Shown piece by piece: positions 45,115-54,280 of a stretch of 64,000 bases of DNA (position 1 is its first letter; every line of letters starts with the position of its first letter). The notes below the pieces were generated by a model. That model was not told where the DNA came from. It saw only the letters and a list, made by a program, of their open reading frames with translations, and made no database searches. Origin of the DNA: Pseudomonas fluorescens (GTDB taxonomy: Bacteria > Pseudomonadota > Gammaproteobacteria > Pseudomonadales > Pseudomonadaceae); the NCBI RefSeq assembly GCF_001648775.1, contig NZ_LVEJ01000013.1, positions 62,001 to 126,000 of the forward strand, given 5' to 3'. A program made the position numbers and the translations under genes.

Positions 45115-45129
45115 TAGTCGACTGGTCTA
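45115..45129. promoter_or_regulatory. NemR-type operator 3
   Basis: TAGTCGACTGGTCTA, 26 bases before the nemA start, differs from operator 2 by one base. A second half site AACCAGTC follows directly. Confidence 0.75.
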
Positions 45130-45154
45130 ATAAACCAGTCAACAAGGTATTTGC

Positions 45155-46279
45155 ATGAACCACAGCAGCTATTTCCGACCCGCGACACTGGGTTTGCACA
45201 CCCTGAAAAACCGCATCGTCCTGCCACCCCTCACCCGCCAGCGCAGCACCCAGCCGGGCAACATTGCCAATGAGCTGATGGCTGATTATTACCAGCAGCG
45301 CGCCGGTGCAGGTTTGCTGGTGACCGAGGGCACGCAGATCGAACCGCGCGGCCAGGGTTACGCGTGGACACCGGGCATCCACACCGCCGAGCAAATCGCC
45401 GGTTGGCGCAAAGTCACCGAAGCTGTGCATGCGGTGGACGGCGTGATCTTCGCTCAACTCTGGCACGTTGGCCGGGTGTCCCACACCGCGTTGCAACCGC
45501 ACGGCGCGGCGCCGGTGTCGGCCTCCGCCGTGGCCACTGACCGGGTCAGCGTGTTCATCGAAACCGCGCCGGGCGCCGGTGCACTGGTTCCGCCTTCGGC
45601 GCCGCGCGCGCTGAGCACCGATGAAGTCCAGGAACTGGTCCAGTTGTATATCCAGGCCGCGCGCAATGCCATGGACGCCGGCTTCGACGGCATCGAACTG
45701 CATTGCGCCAACGGCTATCTGGTCAACCAGTTCATCTCCGCCCACAGCAATCTGCGCACCGATCAGTACGGCGGTTCACTGGACAATCGCCTGCGCTTTT
45801 TGCGTGAAGTGGTGGCCGGTGTTGCCGAGTGCATCGGCAAGGAAAAAGTCGGCGTGCGTTTTGCACCGCTGTTCACCACCACCGATGAAGCGCGGACTTA
45901 TCTGGGCATGGTCGAGGAGGACCCGCACACCACCTACATCGAAGCGATCAAGATTCTGCAAGACGTGGGCATTGCCTATTTGTCCATTGCCGAAGCCGAT
46001 TGGGACAACGCGCCCGCCATGCCACTCACATTTCGCCAGGCCGTGCGCGACACGTTCAGTGGCGCGATCATTTACGCCGGCCGCTACAACGCCGAGTCCG
46101 GCGCGCAGTTGCTCGATTCCGGGCTGGCTGATTTCGTCGCGTTCGGCCGCCCGTTCATGGCCAACCCGGACCTGCCCGCGCGTATTGCCAATGACTGGCC
46201 ACTCAACGCGTTGAACCCGGCCACGGTGTATGGCGGCAACGCCGAAGGCTACACCGACTACCCCGTTTATCCCGGCTAA
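45155..46279 (+). CDS. nemA: N-ethylmaleimide reductase-type ene-reductase (old yellow enzyme)
   Basis: The 374-residue flavoenzyme has the OYE barrel: TLKNRIVLPPLTRQRST, FAQLWHVGRVSH, GFDGIELHCANGYLVNQFIS with H and N for substrate binding, and LDNRLRFLREVV. The C-terminal FMN-phosphate site is VAFGRPFMANPDL. It reduces activated C=C bonds and nitro groups with NAD(P)H in the cytoplasm. A dedicated operator lies just upstream, so it may be expressed separately from the DJ-1/PfpI gene as well as together. Confidence 0.93.
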   Translation: MNHSSYFRPATLGLHTLKNRIVLPPLTRQRSTQPGNIANELMADYYQQRAGAGLLVTEGTQIEPRGQGYAWTPGIHTAEQIAGWRKVTEAVHAVDGVIFAQLWHVGRVSHTALQPHGAAPVSASAVATDRVSVFIETAPGAGALVPPSAPRALSTDEVQELVQLYIQAARNAMDAGFDGIELHCANGYLVNQFISAHSNLRTDQYGGSLDNRLRFLREVVAGVAECIGKEKVGVRFAPLFTTTDEARTYLGMVEEDPHTTYIEAIKILQDVGIAYLSIAEADWDNAPAMPLTFRQAVRDTFSGAIIYAGRYNAESGAQLLDSGLADFVAFGRPFMANPDLPARIANDWPLNALNPATVYGGNAEGYTDYPVYPG

Positions 46280-46300
46280 GCCTTCCCACGCGGCGTCAAG

Positions 46301-46322
46301 CGCTCCCGCAACAGCGGGAGCG
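46301..46322 (+). terminator. Hairpin terminator after nemA
   Basis: CGCTCCCGC-AACA-GCGGGAGCG is a perfect nine-base stem 21 bases after the stop, followed by TTCAT only. Confidence 0.7.
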
Positions 46323-46349
46323 TTCATCCGAGTCGGAGTCCAAGCCCTT

Positions 46350-46437
46350 GTGGGAGCGAGCCTGCTCGCGAAAGCGGCGTGTCAGTCAGCCAAAATGTTA
46401 AATGTGATGACGCCTTCGCGAGCAGGCTCGCTCTCAC
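46350..46437. repeat. REP doublet (REPIN), copy 3
   Basis: GTGGGAGCGAGCCTGCTCGC and its inverted partner GCGAGCAGGCTCGCTCTCAC enclose a variable middle, as in the copies at 11324 and 12139. Confidence 0.9.
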
Positions 46438-46516
46438 AGGGGAGATCTGAATATTGAGGCTTCGGTTAGATACGATTCACCAATACCCGGAATCACGCAA
46501 TTCACCGCACAAAAAC

Positions 46517-46542
46517 CTATACAAAGACTACAATCTGTACAA
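46517..46542 (+). promoter_or_regulatory. Direct repeat CTRTACAA upstream of photolyase gene
   Basis: CTATACAA (46517-46524) and CTGTACAA (46535-46542) are spaced 18 bases apart, about 65-90 bases upstream of the photolyase start. Such spacing suits an operator for a dimeric or tetrameric regulator. A light-responsive MerR-type protein is possible but not shown. Confidence 0.35.
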
Positions 46543-46606
46543 CTATCTGGACTAAACAATTAAACGTCCACTTGGCAGCCTGCCGCTCTTACGCTGAATT
46601 CGTGAA

Positions 46607-48145
46607 ATGAACAAAACTCGTCGGCTGTGCCTGGTTCTGGGTGACCAGCTCTCTTTTGATCTGGCGTCATTGGCCGATCTGGATGGCGAGCACGACCATG
46701 TGTTGATGGTCGAGGTCATGGAAGAAGCCACCCACGTTGCCCATCACCCACAGAAGATCGCGCTGATTTTCAGCGCCATGCGTCACTTCGCTCAGGCGCT
46801 GCAGAGCCAGGGCATCCGTGTGCAATACGTGACACTCGACGATCCGCAGAACAGCGGCTCGGTACCCGGCGAGTTAAAGCGCTGGCAGGCTTTATTGCAG
46901 GCGAGCGAAGTGCACATTACGGAGTGCGGAGACTGGCGCCTGGAACAATCGCTCAAGGCATCTGGCTTGCCGATCCATTGGCACGTCGACGGCCGCTTCC
47001 TGTGCAGCCGCGATGAGTTTCGCGCTTGGGCCTCGGGTAAAAAGCAGTTGCGCATGGAGTTCTTCTACCGCGAGATGCGCCGCAAAAATCGCCTGCTGCT
47101 CAACGGTGACGGTACGCCGGTCGGCGGCGCGTGGAACTTTGATGCCGACAATCGCAAAGCCCTGCCCAAATCCGTCAAGGCGCCCTACCCGGCCGGTTTT
47201 GCCAACGATGCAATCACCCTCGAAGTCCTCGCCCTGGTCAAGCAACGCTTTGCCAGTCACTACGGCAGTCTGGATGCCTTCAACTATCCGGTGACACACG
47301 CCGACGCCCAAAAACTCTGGGCGTACTTTGTCGACTATGCCCTGGCCGGGTTCGGCGACTATCAGGACGCCATGGCCAGCGACGAGCCGTTTCTATTCCA
47401 CGCTCGCATCAGTGCAGCGCTGAACATTGGCTTGCTGGACCTGCGCCAACTCTGCAGCGATGTTGAGTCGGCCTACTGGTCCGGCAGCATTGCGCTGAAT
47501 GCTGCCGAAGGCTTCATTCGCCAACTGATCGGCTGGCGCGAATATGTCCGTGGCGTGTACTGGCTGCACATGCCCGAGTACGCCGAGGGCAATGCATTCG
47601 CCAACCAGCGGTCGTTGCCGGAGTTTTACTGGACCGGCGCAACCAAAATGAATTGCATGCGCCAGGCCATCGGCCAGAGCCTCAAACATGCTTACGCCCA
47701 TCACATCCAGCGGCTGATGGTGACCGGCAATTTCGCCTTGCTCGCCGGCATCGCGCCGAAGCAGATCTGTGAATGGTATCTGGCGATTTACATGGACGCT
47801 TTCGATTGGGTCGAACTGCCCAACACCCTCGGCATGGTCATGCACGCCGACGGCGGCTACCTCGGTTCCAAGCCTTATTGCGCCAGCGGCCAGTACATCA
47901 ATCGGATGTCCGACTACTGCCGCGACTGTGCGTACTCGGTACGTGAAACCACGGCCGACAACGCCTGCCCGTTCAACGCCTTGTACTGGCATTTCCTGAT
48001 GCGCCACGGTGACCTTCTGCGCGGCAATCAACGTATGGCCATGATGTACAAAAACCTCGATCGCATGCCGCCAGCCAAGCAACAGGCGCTGTGGCAACGC
48101 GGCCAACGCTTGCTCGACACGCTGGATAGCGGCGAAGCGTTATGA
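46607..48145 (+). CDS. phrB: Fe-S cluster photolyase/cryptochrome, (6-4)-type
   Basis: The 512-residue protein matches the FeS-BCP/CryPro group. The N-terminal LCLVLGDQLSFDLASLA is characteristic, and cysteines C350, C438, C441 and C454 (TKMNC, YCRDC, NACPF) match exactly, by number and spacing as I recall, the 4Fe-4S ligands of Agrobacterium PhrB. FAD-binding residues follow in TGNFALLAGIAPKQICEWYL and GMVMHADGGYLGSKPYC. It repairs (6-4) photoproducts with light. A short ORF overlaps its stop and a PAS-rich kinase follows. Confidence 0.92.
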   Translation: MNKTRRLCLVLGDQLSFDLASLADLDGEHDHVLMVEVMEEATHVAHHPQKIALIFSAMRHFAQALQSQGIRVQYVTLDDPQNSGSVPGELKRWQALLQASEVHITECGDWRLEQSLKASGLPIHWHVDGRFLCSRDEFRAWASGKKQLRMEFFYREMRRKNRLLLNGDGTPVGGAWNFDADNRKALPKSVKAPYPAGFANDAITLEVLALVKQRFASHYGSLDAFNYPVTHADAQKLWAYFVDYALAGFGDYQDAMASDEPFLFHARISAALNIGLLDLRQLCSDVESAYWSGSIALNAAEGFIRQLIGWREYVRGVYWLHMPEYAEGNAFANQRSLPEFYWTGATKMNCMRQAIGQSLKHAYAHHIQRLMVTGNFALLAGIAPKQICEWYLAIYMDAFDWVELPNTLGMVMHADGGYLGSKPYCASGQYINRMSDYCRDCAYSVRETTADNACPFNALYWHFLMRHGDLLRGNQRMAMMYKNLDRMPPAKQQALWQRGQRLLDTLDSGEAL

Positions 48146-48231
48146 CAACGCATGCGCACCGGGCCCGCGTGCAACTTAAACAGGCCACCCTGGGTCAATG
48201 GCTCACAAAGCTTGTGAAGCAGAGGGCTTGA
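48142..48231 (+). CDS. Possible 29-residue micro-ORF overlapping the photolyase stop
   Basis: ATG 48142 overlaps the photolyase TGA in the sequence ATGA, a common coupling arrangement. The frame runs 29 codons, starting MTTHAHRARVQLKQATLGQW and ending KLVKQRA, and is strongly basic. It has no ribosome site of its own and no recognised family, so it may be chance. Confidence 0.25.
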   Translation: MTTHAHRARVQLKQATLGQWLTKLVKQRA

Positions 48232-48273
48232 AACCCGCCAATTGAACGCAAGCCAACCATCAACGCATGAAGG

Positions 48274-50736
48274 GTGAACATCCTGAAACAGCTTACTCGC
48301 GAGGAGCTTGAGTCCGAGGTCACGCGCCTGCGTCTGGCCGTCAAGGCGACCTGCGACGCCGTCTGGGACTGGGATCTGAAAACCAATCAGGTCGTCTGGA
48401 ACGACTCGCTGCAACAGGCGTATGGCTACGCATCAACAGCCATAGAACCGACGTGTGACTGGCGTTTTGCGCAGATTCACACACAGGATCGCGCGCGCGT
48501 GACAACCTCGATTCGCTCGGCGATTGATGGCTGCGGCACGACCTGGAGCGCTGAGTACCGCTTCCTCTGCCACGATGGTTCATACGCCGAAGTGCTTGAT
48601 CGCGGACATCTGATCCGCAATGCCGATGGCCAGGCCGAACGCATGATCGGTGCGATGCTTGACCTGACTCGCTCGCGCAGCGCCGAAACCGCATTGCGCC
48701 GCAGCGAAGAACGTTTCAGCACCATTCTGGAAACCATCGAAGCCGCATTCGCCATCGTCAAAGTCAAATTCGATGCTGACGACCACCCCATCGACTATTG
48801 CTTTGTCGAGGCCAACCCGGCGTTCGAACGTCAGGCAGGGGTCAACCTGCGTGGCAAGTGGGTCACCGAGTTTGCGCCCAACCTGGAAAAATTCTGGTTC
48901 GAGACTTACGGCCACGTGGCCAAAACCGGCGAGCCGGCAAACTTCGAGAACTACGCCAATACCTTCGAACGCTGGTTCGATGTGCGCGCCGTGCGCGTCG
49001 GTGACCCGGCCGATCGGCAGATTGCGATCTTCTTCAGCGACGTCACCGAGCGCCGCGACGCGCAAGAGCGCTTGCGCGTCAGCGAAGCGATCGCTCGGGA
49101 AAACATCGAACGGGTCCAACTGGCCCTGGCCGCCGGCGCCATTATCGGCACCTGGCACTGGCACTTGCCCAGCGATCGTTTCAGCGTCGATGAGGCCTTT
49201 GCCCGGGTTTTCGACCTCGATCCTGCCTGGGGTCTGGACGGTCTGAGCCTGGAACAGGTGGTGATGACCGTTCACCCGGACGACCGGGAAGGACTCACAA
49301 CCGCCATCAACGAAGTCATTGCCCGAGGAGGCGCCTATTCGCACCAGTACCGAGTGCGCGGCGCGGATGGCAAATACACCTGGATTGAAGCGAACGGCCG
49401 CGTCGAGTGCGCCGAAGACGGCACGCCTTTGCGCTTTCCCGGCGTGCTGATCGATGTCGAAGACCGGCGTAACGTCGAAGCCGAGCGCGACCGGGTCACC
49501 GCCGCGTTGAAAACCCTCAATGACACATTGGAACAACGGGTCTCGGCGCGCACCGCTGACCTGATGCAGGCCGAAGAAAAGTTACGGCAATCGCAGAAAA
49601 TGGAAGCGGTCGGGCAACTCACCGGCGGTCTGGCCCATGATTTCAACAACCTGCTGGCGGGCATCTGCGCTTCCCTTGAGCTGATGGAAAAACGCATCGC
49701 CCAAGGTCGCCTGAAAGATATCGACAAATACATGCTGATCGCCCAGGACGCGGCCAAACGCGCCACCGCCCTGACCCACCGCCTGCTGGCGTTCTCCCGC
49801 CGCCAGACCCTCGATCCACGGCCGACCGAAATCAACGCGCTGATTGCCGGCATGACCGAACTGATCCAGCGCACCGTCGGCCCGAGCATTCGTCTGAAGA
49901 CGGTGATTGCCGCCGATCTGTGGCCGGCGCTGGTCGATGCCAGTCAACTGGAAAACGCCCTGCTCAACCTGTGCATCAACGCCCGCGACGCGATGCCCGA
50001 TGGCGGCAGCATCACCGTCGAAACCGCCAATCGCACCCTGGATGCTGAATCGGCGCGCTCAAGAGAGATGCCCGAAGGGCAATACCTGTGCCTGTCGGTT
50101 GCCGACACCGGTACCGGTATGAGTGCGGAAGTGATCGCCAAGGCTTTTGACCCGTTTTTCACCACCAAACCGCTGGGCCAGGGCACCGGATTGGGGCTGT
50201 CGATGATCTACGGTTTCACCAAGCAATCCGGCGGGCAAGTGCGCGTGCAGTCGACCGTGGGTCAAGGCACCACGATGTACATTTATCTGCCGCGTTACCT
50301 CGGCGAAACGCAGCGCAATCACGCTGACGCGCAAAGCTCGGCAACCCTGCAGGCAAAGGCCGGTGAAACCATCCTGGTCGTCGACGACGAACCCACCGTT
50401 CGAACGCTGCTCAAAGACGTGCTGCACGATCTCGGCTACAACCTGCTCGAAGCAGGCGACAGCGTTGAGGGACTGGAAGTATTGCGATCCGGCGCGCACA
50501 TCGATTTGCTCATCACCGATGTCGGCTTGCCGGGCGGCATGAACGGCCGGCAAATGGCCGATGCGGGTCGGCAAATCAGGCCGAGGCTGAAGACCTTGTT
50601 CATCACCGGGTACGCGGAAAACTCAGTGATCGGCAACGGTCAGCTCGGCCCGGGCATGCAGGTGCTGACCAAACCGTTCGCCGTTGACACCCTGGTCTCA
50701 CGGGTCAGTAGCCTGTTGTCTGTCGACTTCGAATAA
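48274..50736 (+). CDS. Multi-PAS hybrid histidine kinase with receiver domain
   Basis: The GTG at 48274 starts an 820-residue protein with no membrane segment. Three PAS-like domains occupy about residues 15-130, 145-260 and 285-400 (the last is PAS_3-like: GTWHWHLPSDRFSVDEAFAR, GKYTWIEANGRVE). The HisKA H-box GGLAHDFNNLLAG holds H455. The HATPase motifs NARDAMPDGG, DTGTGMSAEV and GTGLGLSMIYGF follow. A C-terminal receiver has ILVVDDEPTVRTLL, LLITDVGLPGG and the lysine in LTKPF. It should sense a cytosolic signal and phosphorelay internally. No LOV cysteine motif is seen. Confidence 0.92.
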   Translation: MNILKQLTREELESEVTRLRLAVKATCDAVWDWDLKTNQVVWNDSLQQAYGYASTAIEPTCDWRFAQIHTQDRARVTTSIRSAIDGCGTTWSAEYRFLCHDGSYAEVLDRGHLIRNADGQAERMIGAMLDLTRSRSAETALRRSEERFSTILETIEAAFAIVKVKFDADDHPIDYCFVEANPAFERQAGVNLRGKWVTEFAPNLEKFWFETYGHVAKTGEPANFENYANTFERWFDVRAVRVGDPADRQIAIFFSDVTERRDAQERLRVSEAIARENIERVQLALAAGAIIGTWHWHLPSDRFSVDEAFARVFDLDPAWGLDGLSLEQVVMTVHPDDREGLTTAINEVIARGGAYSHQYRVRGADGKYTWIEANGRVECAEDGTPLRFPGVLIDVEDRRNVEAERDRVTAALKTLNDTLEQRVSARTADLMQAEEKLRQSQKMEAVGQLTGGLAHDFNNLLAGICASLELMEKRIAQGRLKDIDKYMLIAQDAAKRATALTHRLLAFSRRQTLDPRPTEINALIAGMTELIQRTVGPSIRLKTVIAADLWPALVDASQLENALLNLCINARDAMPDGGSITVETANRTLDAESARSREMPEGQYLCLSVADTGTGMSAEVIAKAFDPFFTTKPLGQGTGLGLSMIYGFTKQSGGQVRVQSTVGQGTTMYIYLPRYLGETQRNHADAQSSATLQAKAGETILVVDDEPTVRTLLKDVLHDLGYNLLEAGDSVEGLEVLRSGAHIDLLITDVGLPGGMNGRQMADAGRQIRPRLKTLFITGYAENSVIGNGQLGPGMQVLTKPFAVDTLVSRVSSLLSVDFE

Positions 50737-52245
50737 AGGTTGCGCAGCAGACGTCATGAACCGGTTGCGTCCTGCTGTTTTCGCTTGATACAGCGCCTGA
50801 TCGGCGCACTCGATCAGCCCCTGCACCGCCTCCAGGTACGCACCGCGCGCAGCGGCAATGCCGATGCTCAGGCTCACCCGGGCCACCGGACTGCCGGGGT
50901 GGGCAATGTTGGCTTGCTGCAAGCGCTGAATAATCAGCTGCGCCACCACCGCCGCGCCGGCGCTGTCGGTATCGGGCATGATCACGGCGAACTCTTCACC
51001 ACCGTAGCGCGCCACCAGGTCCGACGGCCGCCGCACACACTCGTCCAGCACGTGGCCGACGGTCTGCAGACAGGCGTCACCGGCAACATGACCGAGCGCA
51101 TCATTGAACCGCTTGAAATAGTCGATATCGATCATCAGCAAGGCCAGCGATGAACCGTCGCGCTGTGCCCGACGCGCCTCTGTGGCGAGGGTCTGGTCGA
51201 AGCAGCGCCGATTCGCCAGACCCGTCAGCGCATCCTTCAAGGCCAACAGTTCCAGTTGCCGATTGGAGCCGAGCAACTGCTGCTGAGCGATGCGCAGTTC
51301 GCCTTCAACCTGGGTCCGGCGGCGAATATCGACGATCAAGAACCAGCCGATCAGGCCGGTGAGCCCCAACAGCCCCGCCACCACCACCGCCGACAACAGC
51401 GCCTCGGTTCGCCAGGCCCTGAGCGCTTCACGCTTGCCGATGGCGACCGTGGTGATCAGCGGCAATTTCTCGCTTTTGCGGAAGGCGTAGAGGCGTTCGA
51501 CGCCATCCAGGCTGGAGGAATAGGACGCGGTGCCGACCGATTGATCGACCAGGTACTTGGCGTAGATCGGCGACTTGGAAAAGTTGCGCCCCATGTCCTG
51601 CTCGCGGAAGGGATAGCGCACCAGCAACGTGCCGTCGGTGTATGACAAGCCAATCGCGCCGTCCTGGCCGATGTCGAGTTTGCCGAACAGGCGCAGAAAG
51701 TTTTCCACGCCGAGCGTCACGGCCACGACCCCGGCAAACTCGCCGCGATCATCATTGAAACGGCGGCTGACGGTGATCACCCATTCCTGATTGGAGCGGC
51801 TGCGGATGGGAGGCCCGATATAGGGCTCGCGGCTCGGATCATCGCGATGATGAATGAAATAGGCCCGATCACTGCTGTTGGCGCCCACCGGAATCGGCCG
51901 GTTCGACGACATCAGCCAGTGGCCATTGCGGTCATAGATGGTGATACCGCTCAACTGCGGCATCAGCGGTTGCTGGCGGTTGACCAACGCACTCAGGCGC
52001 TGGATCTGCGCCGGCCCGCTGCCTTCGGTTTCCAGGCGTTCGACCAGCCCGAGCAACAGCAGCGAACTTTGTCGGACAATGCCTTCGGAGTAGGTCTCGA
52101 GTGCCTGGGTCAGGTTCAACCCATGCACGTTGACTTCCTCCAGCGCGCGATCGCGCGAAGACAGCACTTTCCAGATGGTCAGCGACGCCAGAGAGCAGCC
52201 GATGACCAGCAGCAAGAGGGTGACGAGGTGGGTATCACGCTTCAC
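50698..52245 (-). CDS. Diguanylate cyclase with periplasmic Cache sensor
   Basis: The 515-residue protein has an N-terminal helix (LVTLLLLVIGCSLASLTIW), a dCache-like periplasmic region, a second helix (TEALLSAVVVAGLLGLTGLI), and a GGDEF domain with the active-site motif RYGGEEFAVIMPD and LKDALTGLANRRCFDQTLA. It makes cyclic-di-GMP in response to an external ligand. GGEEF is a functional variant. The 3' end overlaps the hybrid-kinase gene, convergently, by 39 bases. Confidence 0.93.
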   Translation of the reverse strand: MKRDTHLVTLLLLVIGCSLASLTIWKVLSSRDRALEEVNVHGLNLTQALETYSEGIVRQSSLLLLGLVERLETEGSGPAQIQRLSALVNRQQPLMPQLSGITIYDRNGHWLMSSNRPIPVGANSSDRAYFIHHRDDPSREPYIGPPIRSRSNQEWVITVSRRFNDDRGEFAGVVAVTLGVENFLRLFGKLDIGQDGAIGLSYTDGTLLVRYPFREQDMGRNFSKSPIYAKYLVDQSVGTASYSSSLDGVERLYAFRKSEKLPLITTVAIGKREALRAWRTEALLSAVVVAGLLGLTGLIGWFLIVDIRRRTQVEGELRIAQQQLLGSNRQLELLALKDALTGLANRRCFDQTLATEARRAQRDGSSLALLMIDIDYFKRFNDALGHVAGDACLQTVGHVLDECVRRPSDLVARYGGEEFAVIMPDTDSAGAAVVAQLIIQRLQQANIAHPGSPVARVSLSIGIAAARGAYLEAVQGLIECADQALYQAKTAGRNRFMTSAAQPLFEVDRQQATDP

Positions 52246-52498
52246 GAAAGTACCTTATGGAAAGTCCGGTTTCCCGTCCCGGCCGTTACTGATTCAAGGC
52301 AATAACGGCGGTCGTATGTCCTCGACCGGCAAGGATACAAGTAGCGCGTTGAATGCGCAGCAACCGCGTGGCGGAACGTCGGTTTCAGAGCCTTGGCGTT
52401 GTTGCTCAACGGTGCGGCAACGTTCTGCAGCTTATGTTCAGCCTGCAGAACCTCGCCCCACAGACAAAAATTCAGCCTTAACGCGCAGACAAAACAAA

Positions 52499-52520
52499 AG
52501 CCTGCTTTTCAGGGCAGGCT
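52499..52520 (-). terminator. Terminator of the isochorismatase-like gene
   Basis: AGCCTGC and GCAGGCT form a seven-base stem around a short loop, with TTTTGTTTTG after it on the minus strand. It lies 20 bases past the stop at 52541. Confidence 0.8.
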
Positions 52521-52540
52521 TTCGTTTGGCTCGCGTCGGC

Positions 52541-53173
52541 TTACTTCTGCTGCGCCGTCAGTGCCGAGTAGCTGTTCATCAGGTTGCGGTAGTTGGGAAT
52601 CCGCTGCGACAGCAGATTACCCAAGCCTTCAATGTCGTTGCGCCAGTCGCGGTGCAGCTCACAGGCCACCGAGAACCAGTTCATCATCTGCGCGCCGGCC
52701 TGAGTCATGCGGCTCCAGGCGGCTTGTTGCACGGTGGTGTTGAAGGTGCCGGAGGCATCGGTCACCACAAACACGTCAAACCCTTCCGCCAGCGCCGACA
52801 AGGTCGGGAACGCTACGCAGACATCCGTCACCACGCCGGCAATGATGATCTGCTTGCGGCCGGTGGCCTTGATCGCCTTGACGAAGTCTTCGTTGTCCCA
52901 GGCGTTGATCTGACCTGGGCGAGCGATGTACGGCGCATCCGGGAACATTTCTTTCAGTTCCGGCACCAGCGGGCCGTTCGGGCCTTGTTCGAAACTCGTG
53001 GTGAGGATGGTCGGCAGGTTGAAGAACTTGGCCAGATCGGCCAGGGCCAGCACGTTGTTCTTGAATTCGTTCGGCGAGAAGTCCTGCACCAGCGAAATCA
53101 GACCGGTCTGGTGATCGACCAGCAGCACGATAGCGTCGTCTTTGTTCAGGCGGTTGTAGGTTGGAGTGGTCAT
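52541..53173 (-). CDS. Isochorismatase-family hydrolase, YcaC-like
   Basis: The ATG at 53173 (MTTPTYNRLNKDDAIVLLVD) gives 210 residues; an upstream in-frame start adds 36 unlikely residues. The cysteine-hydrolase fold is visible: VLLVDHQTGLIS with the catalytic aspartate, ATGRKQIIIAGVVTDVCVAF with the nucleophile cysteine, and a lysine between them (EDFVKAIKATGRKQ). YcaC-like proteins are cytosolic oligomers whose substrates are not known. It is divergent from the LuxR gene and unlikely to belong to the lipopeptide operon. Confidence 0.88.
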   Translation of the reverse strand: MTTPTYNRLNKDDAIVLLVDHQTGLISLVQDFSPNEFKNNVLALADLAKFFNLPTILTTSFEQGPNGPLVPELKEMFPDAPYIARPGQINAWDNEDFVKAIKATGRKQIIIAGVVTDVCVAFPTLSALAEGFDVFVVTDASGTFNTTVQQAAWSRMTQAGAQMMNWFSVACELHRDWRNDIEGLGNLLSQRIPNYRNLMNSYSALTAQQK

Positions 53174-53490
53174 GGTGTGCGTCCCTTTTCGATGTTGGAA
53201 GTTGTTGTTGCGTTCAAGTTGGGTACAGATTACTGACGCATCGAACAGGGATAAATCGGTTGAAAAGCGTTTCACCGTCAACCAGAAAGGGACAATTCAG
53301 CAACGGGGCTTTCAGCATTTCAACCTTGAACCCGCTACGTCGCGGTTATGAGCTAATAACACCTTCATTAAACCGTCGCTCAAACGTTGTACTAGGATAG
53401 GATCCAAGTCTGCGGTGTTTCGTCGATCAAGGAGATCGTCGACGGAGCTGCAGACGTTTTGAATCAACACCTCTCAGGGATGACACGCAC
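53174..53490. other. Divergent promoter region between isochorismatase-like and LuxR genes
   Basis: No gene is seen. Near the LuxR gene an imperfect inverted repeat, CGTCGATC with GATCGTCGACG, lies close to 53423-53446, and the DNA around 53345-53375 is AT-rich (TTATGAGCTAATAACACC). Both may be regulator contacts or promoter parts, without a match to a known site. Confidence 0.4.
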
Positions 53491-54237
53491 ATGAATTCAC
53501 ACTTGTTCCCCCACATCGGCAAGGTCATCGCAAGCACCGGCAGCCGACACTTTCCGCGCATGCTGCATGACCTGATCCTGACGCAATTGGCGGTTGACGC
53601 CACACACATCCGACAAATGCGTGTCGAACCGGTGGGCCGCGCGTCGAACCGCAGTGAGCCGGAGCCGATGAAAGAGCCGGCTCTGCTCGCCGAAACGGTG
53701 TTTTCCGAGCACAGCGCGGCTGCCGACCATTTACAGAACCCGCCGGCCGCACCCCGTACGGACGCCTCGCAATTGCACCTGACCCGACGCAAGGACGGCT
53801 ATCGCTACGTGATTTCTGTTTACCGCAACGGCGAATCCCAGCGCTTTTCCGCGCAGGAGCGCAGCCTGTTGCAGGACATCTCTCCGGTGCTGCTGCCGAT
53901 GGTCGAAAAACACATTCACGCCCTGCAGCCGGCCGACCCTGACTCGCAAAGCCAACCCGAGTCAGCCGAAGGCTCCGGCCTGGAAACCTTGCGTCTGCGC
54001 TTCGACGAACGTCTGGTGCAACTGGGGCTGAGCCTGTCGAACCGAGAAACCGAGGTGTGTGTCGGCCTGCTCGCCGGGCGCACGGCGCCGGAATTGGCCG
54101 AGCAGTTGGCGTTGAAGGTCAACACCGTGGAGAGCTACCTGAAACGCGCGGCGATCAAGTTGGGCATCAGTGGGCGGCATTCGTTGATGCGCTGGATGTA
54201 TTCGCCGCTGGAGACGTCGGCGTCGAGTGCGGCCTGA
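53491..54237 (+). CDS. LuxR-type regulator next to lipopeptide export genes
   Basis: The 248-residue protein has a C-terminal GerE-type helix-turn-helix (LGLSLSNRETEVCVGLLAGR, LAEQLALKVNTVESYLKRAA, then KLGISGRHSLMRWM). The N-terminal part lacks a clear autoinducer-binding or receiver domain. Lipopeptide clusters of pseudomonads often carry LuxR regulators of this stand-alone type flanking the NRPS and macAB genes, so control of the NRPS genes is likely. It is convergent with macB, separated by the repeat element. Confidence 0.85.
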   Translation: MNSHLFPHIGKVIASTGSRHFPRMLHDLILTQLAVDATHIRQMRVEPVGRASNRSEPEPMKEPALLAETVFSEHSAAADHLQNPPAAPRTDASQLHLTRRKDGYRYVISVYRNGESQRFSAQERSLLQDISPVLLPMVEKHIHALQPADPDSQSQPESAEGSGLETLRLRFDERLVQLGLSLSNRETEVCVGLLAGRTAPELAEQLALKVNTVESYLKRAAIKLGISGRHSLMRWMYSPLETSASSAA

Positions 54238-54280
54238 AGAGTGAGGGCTGCGGTTTTTTCGGTGTGTCAGTGAGATTCCC

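Noticed and set aside
48274..50736. LOV-type photoreceptor in the hybrid kinase
   Set aside because: The PAS domains lack the NCRFLQ-like flavin-cysteine motif, so no claim of blue-light sensing is made.
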